Part shown: piece after piece, positions 34,850-45,974 of the stretch
Layout: each line of letters begins with the position of its first letter
Position numbering within the stretch: position 1 is the stretch's first letter
NCBI GenBank assembly: GCA_025738555.1
Contig: JAOVFP010000004.1
Span: 6,014,001 to 6,078,000, forward strand
Reading direction: 5' to 3'
DNA: 64,000 nt
Source of the DNA: Cyathus striatus
Lineage: Eukaryota > Basidiomycota > Agaricomycetes > Agaricales > Nidulariaceae
Program-made: the position numbers and the translations under genes
Notes under the pieces: generated by a model
Told to the model about the DNA's origin: nothing
The model's database searches: none
What the model saw: only the letters and a program-made list of their open reading frames with translations

Positions 34850-35291
34850 TTTCAATCCTTAGTTTATCCTTGGTACATATTACATTCAAACTCTACTCCA
34901 CCTTCTGCCACCATCTTATTATGTTTATCAATTAGTGTACTATTACCCATTCATTCACCAGTCATTGGTACAGTCATATAGTATTTAAGTAGCACATTTT
35001 GTACTACTACTACTCAGTTTGAATATTGACTAAGTTACTATCCCTCATACTTGTCTTTGAGTTCTACTCACCTCCGGCTTGAATCATTGCCTCCATAGTA
35101 ACAACTCTGCACTCTGCACTCTGCACTCCTGTCTCTCTATTCCGCACTTCTGTCTTCCACTTCCACATTACAAAATACTGGACCATGAGAACAACAAGGG
35201 GCACAGCATATAAGCTAAAGCCAACAGTCCTTCTGTTCTGCACTCCCTACCTTCATGCTCCTGAACTTATGTAGAAATACCAGTCTTGACA
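34850..35291 (-). repeat. LTR-like remnant B
   Basis: The minus strand begins TGTCAAGACTGGTATTTCTA and contains GGCTTTAGCTTATATGCTGT GCCCC and the GTGCTACTTAAATACTA promoter-like stretch that remnant A also has. Confidence 0.4.
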
Positions 35292-37296
35292 GTGGGTAAG
35301 ACTCAGATGCAAGATGCTTCTGGGTGAAGTAAAGTAATGGGGGAGTATTGAAGACTGACATTCAAGAAGGAATATGGCTTAGTGAACACTTTGATGTGCA
35401 TTCCTTAATCTTGGACTTAGCATGGGCTTAGGATTTCACACTTTGCATTGCACTTAGAATCTCAAAGCTCACACAAATACTAAAGCACAATGCTAGATGG
35501 TATTTCTCAGGGCACAGAAGACTGCCCTTCTACTACTTAACTCTACCTATTAAATATCCTACAAAACTATGGCTAGAGGAACTATATAGTTAATACAAAA
35601 GCAGTAATTGCACATTAGCTAAGCTGTAAAGTAGACATTTAGACTAGCTATGAGTGTCTGGGATGGATCAGAGTAAATCATGGATTGACATATGAGTGCT
35701 AAGAATGCATTCATATGGGAAGATAGTGAAGTACAATAAACTATCTTCACAGGTGAGACACTTCATATGAAGGCATGATGCTGTGCACTTTGATGCATGG
35801 AAATGGGAACTGCTGAATCAGCCTTCCAGGAATGCCAGGTCTCAGGCCTATCCAGGCACCTAGGGCATGCTGATGCACAGTGCTGGTACAGCATGATTAG
35901 ATAGTGGCACTTGCTGGGAGTCTAGTCCTCATGCCTTTTCCTATGACACAATAACATGGCTTTGATAATCCATTATTAGAATAGATGCACACTTAGCTTG
36001 ATCTCTGGCCTTACTGGTAACTATTTCCCACCAATGTCGAGAATAAACTCTGACCTTGATGTTTCTATACTTAGATGCTTGCCTACTTAGGCTGAAATGT
36101 CCCTTATTAGTGTGAATTGTTCTCATGCTAGCTAACAGTCTGGGACCTCTACCTTAGCTACTAAATATAACCTATATTATTATACCATTTGTAAGTAATG
36201 CATAGAATATAGAAATAATAATTTTATAGTAGGTAGACCTATGCTAGGCATATTAGAATGTAGACTATAGTAAACTAGTAGTACACCTCTAGATTATAGT
36301 CATAGGTAAAAGGCCAAGTCCAGAGAACAAGGTAAAACAATAGGGGGGGTCAGAGTATTCTGAGTGATCAGAATCTGCCTGGGATTGTGATTCACTCTGA
36401 CTGCCCCATTTTAATTTTTGATTCTGCTTTGATTCTACATTTTGGATTCTGTGAAACTCATGTATGACATAATTAGTATGCTGCCAAAATATGAAGAAGG
36501 TATGGATGAGGTATGGGGGAAGGTGTTGGAGAGGTGAAAAGCATATCAAGTTCAATTCATGATTCTCCCACAGTTTTGGATGTCAGAATCAACATCACTG
36601 AATCCACCTTGAATCAGTCAACTCTGACCCCCCCCTAATAATATAGGGAAAGGACAAGTAAACAGATACAAGTAAACATTAGCAAGGAAGAGTTTGATAT
36701 ATAACAGTAACACATAACCAGAGGAAACATACATAATCCAGAGTAAACCTGAAGTTGACTTCAATGGTTCAGGACAATTGTTATGGATATGACACAGAAA
36801 CATGGTCAGGGCATAGACAAAAAGGAAAAGAAAACTTCAGTTCTGAATGGGAATCAATATTTCATGTATTGTCAGGCCACTTGCTTTATGGAGTGACTGA
36901 TGACTTGACCAACCTCATTGATGAATGTTGGCTGCACCATTGATGGTCTTGTTTACTAATGCACTCTTGTAACTAAAAATGCCATACTGTGGGGCTTGCA
37001 CAGAACCATAGCCTAGATCTTGCCCAATCCCAACTTGGAAAACAGACAAGTAGTGTGATTACAAGTTCTTAAGTAGTAGTAGAAGTGAACCATAAGTGAT
37101 AGAACAATAATATTTACTTTCAAATTATGGTATGTTTGGAGGTATACTTGCACATTTGCATGTTTGCACTGTGTATATGCTTTCATGATCTTCCTATGGC
37201 AAAACAGGAACTTTTTCACTGAGATCTAATATCAGAGTGCTCAGAAAAAGGATAAATAATAAATAAAAGATAGCATAATAGCAGAAGTTGAAAGGC
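35292..37296. other. Repeat-derived sequence without genes
   Basis: Open frames are short and show no recognisable domain. Two poly-G/C-adjacent segments (36340-36350, 36631-36637) and AT-rich tracts only. Confidence 0.35.
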
Positions 37297-37742
37297 TGTC
37301 ATGTCCCAGGCATATATATGAAAAATAGAGAAATTGGAAGTGATTGACAAGTTACCGCTCAGTGTCTGTCATGTCAGTGTAGCATTTTGCATTGAGGATA
37401 TCTTGGAGAGTGGCATGTGTTGGCACATTGGCATCAGCAAATTCCCCACTAGCTAAATTAGTGAAGTAAGCTGTATGTGTCACTCCCACACATGTCTCAA
37501 CTGACTCTCACCTGACTCTCACCTGACTCTCATCTGACTATTATTTGACTCTCAACTGAATCTCAATAGTCAACTGAGAGTCTCATTACAGCTAATTGTG
37601 AAATGATAGAACAATTTGCTGCAAGCTTCATGCTTAGTAATTGTTTACTCTGTGGAGCAAAGTACAACCAAATAGTAACTGGCAGCTCTGTCTGCTGTTG
37701 AGATGCATAGCACCAATGTGTTGGCTATTTTGGGACATGACA
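37297..37742. repeat. LTR-like segment with TGTCATGTCCC ends
   Basis: Starts TGTCATGTCCCAGG and ends TTGGGACATGACA, so the ends form an 11-12-bp inverted repeat of the TG...CA type seen in solo LTRs. The flanks (AAAGGC / TGAATG) show no target duplication. It overlaps one arm of another inverted repeat (37592-37684), so the pairing could be secondary. Confidence 0.4.
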
Positions 37743-38418
37743 TGAATGCAATGTGCAGCCTTTCATACAGCTTGCTTCCTGTCCTTCCACTACCCTCTGT
37801 AGTCTCTACTTCCAAAATTTAGATAACTTTAATAGTTTTTAAATCTAAAGACTAAGCATCTGGAATCACACTTGTCTTTGAGGTCTGGTTAAACAAAATC
37901 CTTCAAGATATGGCAAATGTCCCTGAGGTCTGAAGTGTACAATTGTCTCTACTTTACTGTGCTAAAACTCTGAGGCTCTCACCACCTGATGTAATGCTGG
38001 CCACTCTAATGAATACTATGGGATACTATGATGAAATTCTGTACCCAGAACTGACATTGGGCCATGTTATAAGACAAAGAGGAAGAAGATAGCAGACTCA
38101 TGCTTTTTACCATGGACAGTGAGTATTATCCTCCACTGAACCCTCAGGAGTGATTCCTTTGCAGCTTTCAGGATATGGTGATGATTTCCAACCTTGATTG
38201 TCCAGAGTGGCAGCAAGGACAGTAGGAGAACACAGTGAAGAGCAATTGATGTACATCTTGAAGGTCATGGAGCATGTGAACAAGCTATGATAGTGGGGTC
38301 TAACAAAAATGGGCTAGTGGTTTTTATGCCAGTTGCTATTTGGTTGTGCCTTGCTCCTCAAGTAAACAATTACTAAGCATGAAGCTTGCAGCAAATTGTT
38401 CTATCATTTTGCAATTAG
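37592..38418. repeat. 92-bp inverted repeat, 0.64-kb spacer
   Basis: 37592-37684 and the reverse complement of 38327-38418 agree closely; shared core AAATGATAGAACAATTTGCT, GCAAGCTTCATGCTTAGTAA. The left side is preceded by tandem CTGACTCTCAC units (37500-37560), which recur near 38896-38950. It may be a non-autonomous DNA element. Confidence 0.6.
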
Positions 38419-38454
38419 CTATAGAGTTAGTTGAAACTCAAGTGTAACATGCTA

Positions 38455-38745
38455 GGACAAGTGTGACATGTTGGAAAAAGTGTGACATGTTGGAAAATGT
38501 TGGAAAATGTTGGGAAAGTGTGACATGTTGGAAAATGTTGGAAAATGTTGGGAAAGTGTGACATGTTGGAAAATGTTGGAAAAAGTGTGGCATGCTGGAA
38601 AATGCTGGAAGAAGCATGACATGTGTGACACATTGGAAAATATTGGAAAAAGTGTGACATGTCTTGTCACACTTGTCACAGTATTATAGCCATCACACTT
38701 GTCACACTTTTTCCAACATTTTCCAACATGTCACACTTTTTCCCT
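38455..38745. repeat. Self-complementary minisatellite
   Basis: Head-to-tail copies of GTGTGACATGTTGGAAAATG TTGGAAAA occupy 38460-38660. After a short turn (TCTTGTCACACTTGTCACAG) the reverse complement TTTTCCAACATTTTCCAACA TGTCACAC follows at about 38693-38742. Both strands can therefore fold into a long hairpin. Confidence 0.75.
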
Positions 38746-39289
38746 TGTCATATTGATCACCCATAATGTATTGACAACTTGCTTATTCAACAATCAACTA
38801 TTACTGATAGTCTAATAAGAGTCCTACCAATCTAGTCTCAGATTACTATTGAGACCTGAGTGAGAGAGGTTTGAGTTTTGTGAAAATTTATCATTTAACT
38901 CTCATCTGACTGTCATTTCAGGCTAAAAATCTCAATCTACTCTCAGCTGACTCTCTGAAGTATGGAAAGCTGGACAACCATGCTCAACTATGTCAAAGTA
39001 TTTGAGTTCTGACCTTGTCATATCTGTGACAAAGCCCCTAGGACCAACGCAAGTCTGTTATGTTTTCATCTGAGGATTGTACATTTCCTCTGGACTGTAT
39101 ATGTTTGTTATAAAAGGAACTCTTACTTACTTAATGTTTACTTGTCATTGTTTACTTGTTCTTCCCTTTATTACTACTATTCGTTCTATGCCTTTCCATT
39201 CTTTCTAGTTCATTCTATAACTCTGGTCCCCATTAGTTTTACCCTGTTCCTTGTCATCACCATAACTATTGGTGTTATATGTTGACTGT

Positions 39290-39692
39290 AATCTAGAGGC
39301 ATGAAAATAGTCTACTGTAGTCTACATTCTCAGGAGTTACTTATCCCTCAGTATGCCACAAACCCATAGACACTAACTCCCTCTGCATCTGGGACAAAGT
39401 AAATACTATATAAACTACTCTATATTGTAAGTAGACTACAGTTTCGAATCAACTATGTTAATACCCTTTCCTTCACTTGGGCTTTGTACCAACTCCAAGA
39501 TATCATCATTAACTCCGCCTTGTTCTAAATATGGAACAAGAAGTTCAAGGGGCACAACATATAAGTTGAAGCCAATGTTCCATTACTCCCATACATCATT
39601 CATTACTCCTGAGCCTTTACTTACGTGCTCTACCTTCATTGTTAGACTTTCTCTGGTGGTTCAATCCTTAGTGGTTGGAATGGGACATGACA
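39290..39692 (-). repeat. LTR-like remnant C, next to a broken gene
   Basis: The minus strand begins TGTCATGTCCCATTCCAACC at 39692 and is the inverted partner of the remnant starting at 34177. It begins about 25 bp beyond a splice-donor-like GTAAGATAC of the zinc-finger gene relic upstream, consistent with insertion into that gene's intron. Confidence 0.45.
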
Positions 39693-39717
39693 CAATTAGT
39701 TAGTATTTTTATAGTAT

Positions 39718-40391
39718 CTTACCTTTACATATGTTGTATCCATTTGCTTTCTCATTTTTAGCATTGCAGATTTGAGCTTGTTGAAATTAAGATAATCTCA
39801 TGAAGTGTAGTCTTTTGAACTCTCTGCCTGATTCATAAATACTTTGAATTCATGCATATTTGGTATGCCCTGACAATCTAGGCAAGGTGTACTTCCTGGA
39901 GTAAGCACTGTATCAATATCCGCTTCAGCATTTACACATTTTTGTGTTCTTATACATACTTTATTCTCTTCATGGTTAAAAGCAGTGGGGATCCATGGAA
40001 GAGAATTTAATTCATGCCTCTGATATAGATAAGTTGTCCATATTGATCCAGGGTTCCAGGATACAGCAAGGCCTGGACAAGATTCCTTCTGTAGTGTAAT
40101 ATTTTCACTGGAATAATCCCATGGAAGGTTTTTCTTCATTACAGTTTTCTTGCAGATACCACTTTTTCTGTGCCTATCAAGAAGAGATGCACTGGCTGTT
40201 ACAATAAGAGTAATATTCTCCTTGCATCTGTTGCACACAACAGAATGGATTCCAGATTCAGCATTAATAGTTGTAGTAATGCTTGTTTTATCCAGGTAAA
40301 ATTTAATAGGGTCTAGTACACACTTGACCTGAGAATGAGGCATGGCACAATGAGAGGAAGAATAGAAACAGCAAGTTAATACATGTTCCAT
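39718..40391 (-). pseudogene. 5' part of a zinc-finger-like protein gene, TGA-interrupted
   Basis: ATG at 40391; 197 codons to TGA at 39798-39800. Residues 53-80 hold CNRC, then His74 and Cys80 (LLDRHRKSGIC), a C-x2-C-x17-H-x5-C pattern like a BED-type or related zinc finger. A distinctive block CPGLAVSWNPGSIWTTYLYQ follows, then LPWIPTAF and a second CLDC pair (170-173). I remember this architecture from long hypothetical proteins in agaricomycete genomes, some linked to mobile DNA. After the TGA the frame continues as DYLNFNKL...MRKQ, the expected continuation, to a donor-like GTAAGATAC near 39717; the TGA probably replaces a Trp codon. The rest of the gene is missing and LTR-like DNA follows. 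Confidence 0.6.
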
Positions 40392-40814
40392 CCATTTTAT
40401 ATTGATTCAAGAACCAAAATTGTCCTTCATCAATTGAATCTAATTTTAACTATATCTACTAGCTATTGAGTGTGACTTAAGTACTATATATGTATAGCTA
40501 CTGAAGTGGTATGATGTGTTGGCAATGCACAGTTGACACAATGGAACCCTGATGCCATTCACAAGGTCATGTGATAAACTGGCTATCAGTTAGCAGACAT
40601 ATCCAAGAGGTGTCACAGTGTCCCTGCTACTTTCATGAATTGCTCAGAAGGCAGCCCCCTGGTTTTTCCTAATGTAGTTAGTGGTATTAATACTAGCTAA
40701 ATCCTTAAGAGCTATAGTTATAAAGTAACTTAAATTTACTGCTTCAGCTTAAAATTACAATTTATTCCTTCCTATTTCTATTAAATTATCCAGCTATTGC
40801 TTATTGTATTATAT
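40392..40814. other. Spacer between the zinc-finger relic and the NB-ARC-TPR gene
   Basis: AT-rich, no open frame of note. It must hold the terminator of the NLR gene (transcribed leftward) and any promoter of the zinc-finger gene. The tail of the NLR reading frame continues as a shifted frame to about 40804. Confidence 0.4.
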
Positions 40815-43669
40815 TCAGCACAAGAATTTCCTCCAGCTCTTCTGATCCTTTTCACTTTCCTTGATTCTTGTACATGCTTGCCATGTGTGCCATCTAGTGA
40901 GTGTATCAGGATGTGCTTGACCTAGAATTCTTGTGCTCAACTCCACCACCACATGATCTATCTCCTCTGCTTCTGTCCATTTTCTTTGACACCAAAATGT
41001 ATTTGCCAAGCTTGCCATACTTGCAAGGGTACTAGGATGCTCCTGACCTAGAATTCTGGCCCTCATTTCCATCACCTGAATCTGCAGCTGCTCTGCATCA
41101 TTCCATTTTCCTTGATTCTGATATGTGGCTCCCAAGTGTGCCATGCTTGAGAGGGTATCAGGATGCTCTTTACCTAGAATTCCAGTCCTCATTTCCATCA
41201 CTTGAATATGCAGCTGCTCTGCATCATTCCATTTTCCTTGATTCTGATATGTGGCTGCCAAGTTTACCATGCTTGAGAGGGTATCAGAATGCTCTATACC
41301 TAGAATTCTAGTGCTCATCTCTACCACCTGAATCAGCAGCTGCTCTGCATCATTCCACTTTCTTTGACTCAAGTATATGTCTGCTAAGTCTTGTATGCTT
41401 GTGAGGGTATCAGGATGCTCCTGACCTAGAATTCTGGTTCTCATCTCCATCATCTGAATCTGCAGCTGCTCTGCATCATTCCATTTTCCTTGATTCTGAT
41501 ATGTGGCTCCCAAGTGTGCCATGCTTGAGAGGGTATCAGGATGCTCATAACCTAGAATTCTGGTCCTCATAGTCATCACTTGAATCAGCAGCTGCTCTGC
41601 ATCATTCCATTTTCCTTGATTCTGATATATGACTACCAAGTTTTCCATGCTTGAGAGGGTATAAGAATGCTCTTTACCTAGAATTCTAGTGCTCATCTCT
41701 ATCACCTGAATCAGCAGCTGCTCTGCATCATTCCATTTTCCTTGATTCCTGTATGTGACTGCCAGGTTTCCCATGCTTAATAGGATATCAGGATGCTCTT
41801 TATCTAGAATTCTGGTTCTCATTGCCATCACTTGAATCTGCAACTGCTCTGCATCATTCCATTTTCCTTGATTCCAGTATGTAGCTGCCAGGTCTTGCAC
41901 AATTGATAGTAAACCATTCACTTTCTTATAGATTTTCCAATTTAATTTGTTATATTCTTTTAAATATATAGTTTCTAAATCATTCAAAGCACTAAATATA
42001 TCATTTTTCACAGTTACCAGTTCCTCCAAGTTGCTTTGTGCAATTCTTATTCTATATTCTTCTTCTGTGTTATGCTTTCCACAGTTATTCAATATTGTAG
42101 CTGAAATTTTGAATATATCATCATAGTATATCAATGGATATGAAACCCTATATTTTTCCAAATTTTGAAGAACATGAGGCAATAAAGAGTTATTATAAAT
42201 GTATTCCTCAGTATTGTCTTCATGTGAAACTGAGCTTACAATCAATGCTGCAGTGTTAAATATCCATAGTTTTGTTTCTGTTGATGATAATCTATCTTTG
42301 CAATATGATTGCACCAAGGGATGCATACTGTATGTTGACTTGCTTAGAGTTTTTTTTACTAATGAAAATGACAGAAGCAACCCAATACTTTCACAAAATA
42401 GATCAGTATTCCAATTTCCATACTCATCAATATTAAGAATTGTGTTGTTTAACATGGGTAGATATGTAGGTAATATGTCATGTGCATAGTTCTTTATATT
42501 TTGTGGGTAATACTTCACAGCCCTTTCAAGTATTACTTGATATATGTTTTCATAATGCATAAATGAAAACATATTTAGCAAACTTATGGCATATTGTGCT
42601 GCAGCTGCTATTGTTATGTCTTGTGTATTGTTACACATTTCCAATATCTTCTCAATTGAAATTTCACATGTCTTATATACTGGTTTATTGTACTTTGATA
42701 ATCCTTGAAAATTTTTGTTATTCAATATTTTTGGTTGATACTTGGTGTAGATCTTTATAAAACCATCTAAATCACATTGTGTCTGGGTAATGTATACACC
42801 TGCCATATCAATGGCTAATGGCAAATAATCCAAATTTTCAACTATTAATTTTGCTCCCCTACTGTTTTTTTGTTGATTATTGTCAACTCCACTAGTTTTC
42901 AAAAGTAGTTGAATGGCAGTTGCTTCATTCATTTCACTTACTTCCATTGAATTTTGACGAGTAGTAATTCTTCTAAGTTCAGGATTTCTGCTTGTGATCA
43001 GAATATTTCCTACACTTCCAGATGGAAGAAACTTTTCCACAATCTCTGGAGAGCCATCAGCATTGTCAAAAATAACAAGCCACTCATGTTTGAGAGAAGA
43101 AATTTGATTCAAAACAACTGCAGCTGAAAATGAATATGGATGAGTACCAGGACTAGTTTTTTTTTTGAAAATATCTTTAAGACTTTGTATTACTGTGTCA
43201 TCTGAAGTTGTGTCAATCCAAAAAATATCACTAAAACTGTAATAAATCACTAATTAGAACATTACTAAAGTTAAATGCCATGCTTACTATTCAGCCATTT
43301 CATCACAAAATTTTAAACAGATCTGTGTTTTTCCAACACCACCCATTCCATACAAAAGAAACATTTTTTTTCTTGACTTAGTCATAGTATTGCTTTTACT
43401 AAAGTATTCATGAAGCCTCTCAAGATATATCTCTTGTCCCACAAAGTTTCTGGATGTGCAAGCCCTGGTGTTCCAACTTGGAGAAAGTAGTTCATCTTTT
43501 GACTGGTTTGTGTTATTATTATTAGTAATGATCTAAAAATGCAATCAATCAAGGAATATAATGTAGTCCACTGTGGTACATAAACTACCTGAGTTTCAAT
43601 ATGTATGTCATTCATGTTTTGTTTATAAGCAATGAAGTCATGAGAATTTGAAAAATCTCCAGAAGTCAT
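40815..43669 (-). CDS. NB-ARC NTPase with TPR repeats (NLR/STAND protein, about 915 aa)
   Basis: Exons 43669-43589, 43532-43288 and 43236-40815; introns of 56 and 51 nt; frames join. After a short N-terminal segment (MTSGDFSNSHDFIAYKQNMN) exon 2 carries Walker A GMGGVGKTQ. Exon 3 starts with YFSDIFWIDTT and has Walker B WLVIFDNAD, the SR sensor motif ILITSRN and the LPLAIDMAG motif, so an NB-ARC domain. From about residue 540 come eight 42-residue TPR units of the kinesin-light-chain type (NQGKWNDAEQL...RILGxEHPDTL). By family, such STAND proteins are ATP-driven oligomerising sensors in fungal non-self recognition and cell death, with the TPRs as the ligand sensor. A one-base deletion near 40895 shifts the last unit and the frame ends at 40815. 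The downstream shifted frame also has a TGA where Trp is expected. Probably still expressed, with a shortened sensor end. Confidence 0.8.
40880..41905 (-). repeat. 126-bp coding repeats of the TPR array
   Basis: Eight 42-codon units plus a broken ninth. Long DNA blocks such as TGCAGCTGCTCTGCATCATT and CCATTTTCCTTGATTC recur unchanged from unit to unit, so the array is evolving by repeat exchange. Variable codons concentrate in particular positions of each unit. Confidence 0.8.
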
Positions 43670-45970
43670 ATTGTTGCTGATGTGCTAGCTAGCGCTTGGC
43701 CGGTGAAGTTGATGGGTTGATGGTGGGAAGGAAACACAATATGAACGTGTTACGTGTGGAGCTTTATATATACTTTCTATTCTTACTAATCACATGTGAG
43801 AAATGTGTTTGAATCTAAGATAAGTAACAGTGTCATATTATTATCTATTCCTGTTGTGTCCGACATGATCTAGCATGAACGGGTCGCCATGACAGTTTTC
43901 AACACTTGTCCCTATCTATCTGCGCGGTTACCACGATATATCACTGACACGCGCAATGTCAGTTGACCTCCGTAAGGATTTTGATTCAGTGCCCCTACTC
44001 CCACAAGGAGAGGCTTTGACTACTACGCAAGCACACAGTGACACAACAGGATACTGCTGTACTGTTGAAGTGACGAGATCTTGGTGATCTTTCGTGATTG
44101 AAGCCCTATAAACGCTTGCTGACGTGCATGGTTATTTATATTTTACATTGCTAATGAGAGGGAAACCGTCACACCGCGGGACCACCAAGGGGACCAAGAA
44201 CTGATTTCATATTGTAGCCATGGTTTATATAACGACGTCCTGTTCTAACCATGTGTCTATCCATATTATCTCGCGGACAATAGTCACTTTAGCTTTCTTC
44301 CCAACCATCCACAGTCCAGTTACCAAAATTACGCATGAGCTACTTACGACATCCCCTTCCTGATCTCTCACCCACTGCGCCCACCTGATGCCAAAGCACA
44401 GTCCCTAAGAGATATCAGGATACACAGGGGGTAGCCTATATCAAGCAAAGTAGTACGGAGCCGTACAATTTGGCGCTGCAAATCTGAATCGTCGTCCTCA
44501 CCGCTGTAGAAGCTGGGACCATCGGTCTTGGTACCATAACGTCCGAGGGCTATAAAAAGAGAGAATGAAGCGAGCCTAGAGGAGTGGGGAAGATCAATTG
44601 CCGAGGACATTAATATGATTTGGGTTAGTAGTGTATTACGGGGTGATTGAACCAGGGATAAACGCTTGTGAGCTTCAGCCGCTGATAAAATTACGAAATA
44701 GGGAGAAGCCGGTGTAGATGAATGCAAAGAAGGCATTCTAGCGCGGTAGAGTCCTTTATACCCTCATCCCTGACACGAATGAACACGGATCTTGTGTCCA
44801 TTTCGCCTTGCTTTGCTCCACGCTTTCAGTAGGTGATCCACTTAGCACGACCGCATCGGCTCCGGTCCGCGTTCTCATCCTGGTTCCCCACGTTTTCCTC
44901 GACTCCCACATCTTCATCGCACAGGGTAGGAAATCCTTCGAATAACGTTATAAAAGCTAATAGAATGCCAACGAGCGAGGGAGGAACATGTAAGAGCGAT
45001 ATTAGGGCGATAGCGGCTGGCAAAGGACTGATGAGCTGGTGAGGTATGCTACCACACGCTCGATCCATCAATCAGGCACTCTTCCTGCAGACGATACCCG
45101 GTAGAGGCTATACACCTCTGAACAGCATCGCGCATCATCATCCGCAACTACCCTCTTACTCGAATCTCAGGAATCTCTCCAGCATCGAAGCATAGTTGAA
45201 GTTCGGCGTAGTGAGCGGAGATTCTCAAGTAGCGCTGTGACTAATCCTGACGAAGGCCAACGAGAGGAAGCAGAGGCGCGACTGAATCAGGCGAACGATG
45301 GCCGCTAGGTACGAGATAGGAGTCCTACTCCATACTAGCCAATTGCCCACGTCCTCAGAGGACATCGACCATGTTCCCTTACTACAGTCTCCCGCCAAGA
45401 CTATGCATTCGTCTCATCCTCTAATACCCACAACCTCCACCGTCTGCTGTAGCCTCACATCATCTCCCACCCAGCATAGTTCTCAATAGCGCAGTCGTTA
45501 TATCGAGTTCACTTCGACAACAACCTCCTTCTCGAACACCTGGACTTCGTCCGAACAAGGTTGTTCAGCGTTCAGACTTCGCACGGAACATGGAGAGATC
45601 GTGGAGTAGCGCTGACCATGGACAATACACCATCGATATCGAGATGGAAGGATGTTGGGATGGAGGACGTGAGTGTCGCCATAGGCTGGCGAGGGAGGTG
45701 ATTATGAGGTATAGTCATTGGTGCGGGGTGGGAGATCGTTGGGGGGTTGTAGAGCGAAACACCAGCAGGAACGAGACAAGGGTAATGAGATGGCGAATGT
45801 ACGAGAGCGACTGATGCTGGGATGGAGGACACGTTCGGATTATTCCTTGATTCTACCCCATCCCTATGCCCCCCTCATACCTCCCCATTACCCCCTGCTC
45901 CCTCCTTCCCCACATCCTCCCTGTTACGGTTCTCACTACGTATCCAACGCAGAACTCTGGTTTCGGTCAA
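43670..45970. other. Upstream region of the NB-ARC-TPR gene and gene-poor sequence
   Basis: The first 200 bp likely contain the NLR promoter (TTTATATATAC near 43763). Further right, frames of 60-122 codons on both strands (for example 44368-44736 minus) have protein-like composition but no recognised domain and no splice-linked partner. The short segment at 43970-43995 matches one near 13980. Confidence 0.35.
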
Positions 45971-45974
45971 CGAA

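Noticed and set aside
37297..37742. A definite solo LTR
   Set aside because: The inverted ends are suggestive, but no target-site duplication is seen and the unit overlaps another inverted repeat, so it is listed only as LTR-like.
38427..38689. Phe/His/Thr-rich ORFs on the minus strand and Lys/Met-rich ORF on the plus strand
   Set aside because: They are translations of the GACATGTTGGAAAA minisatellite in different frames.
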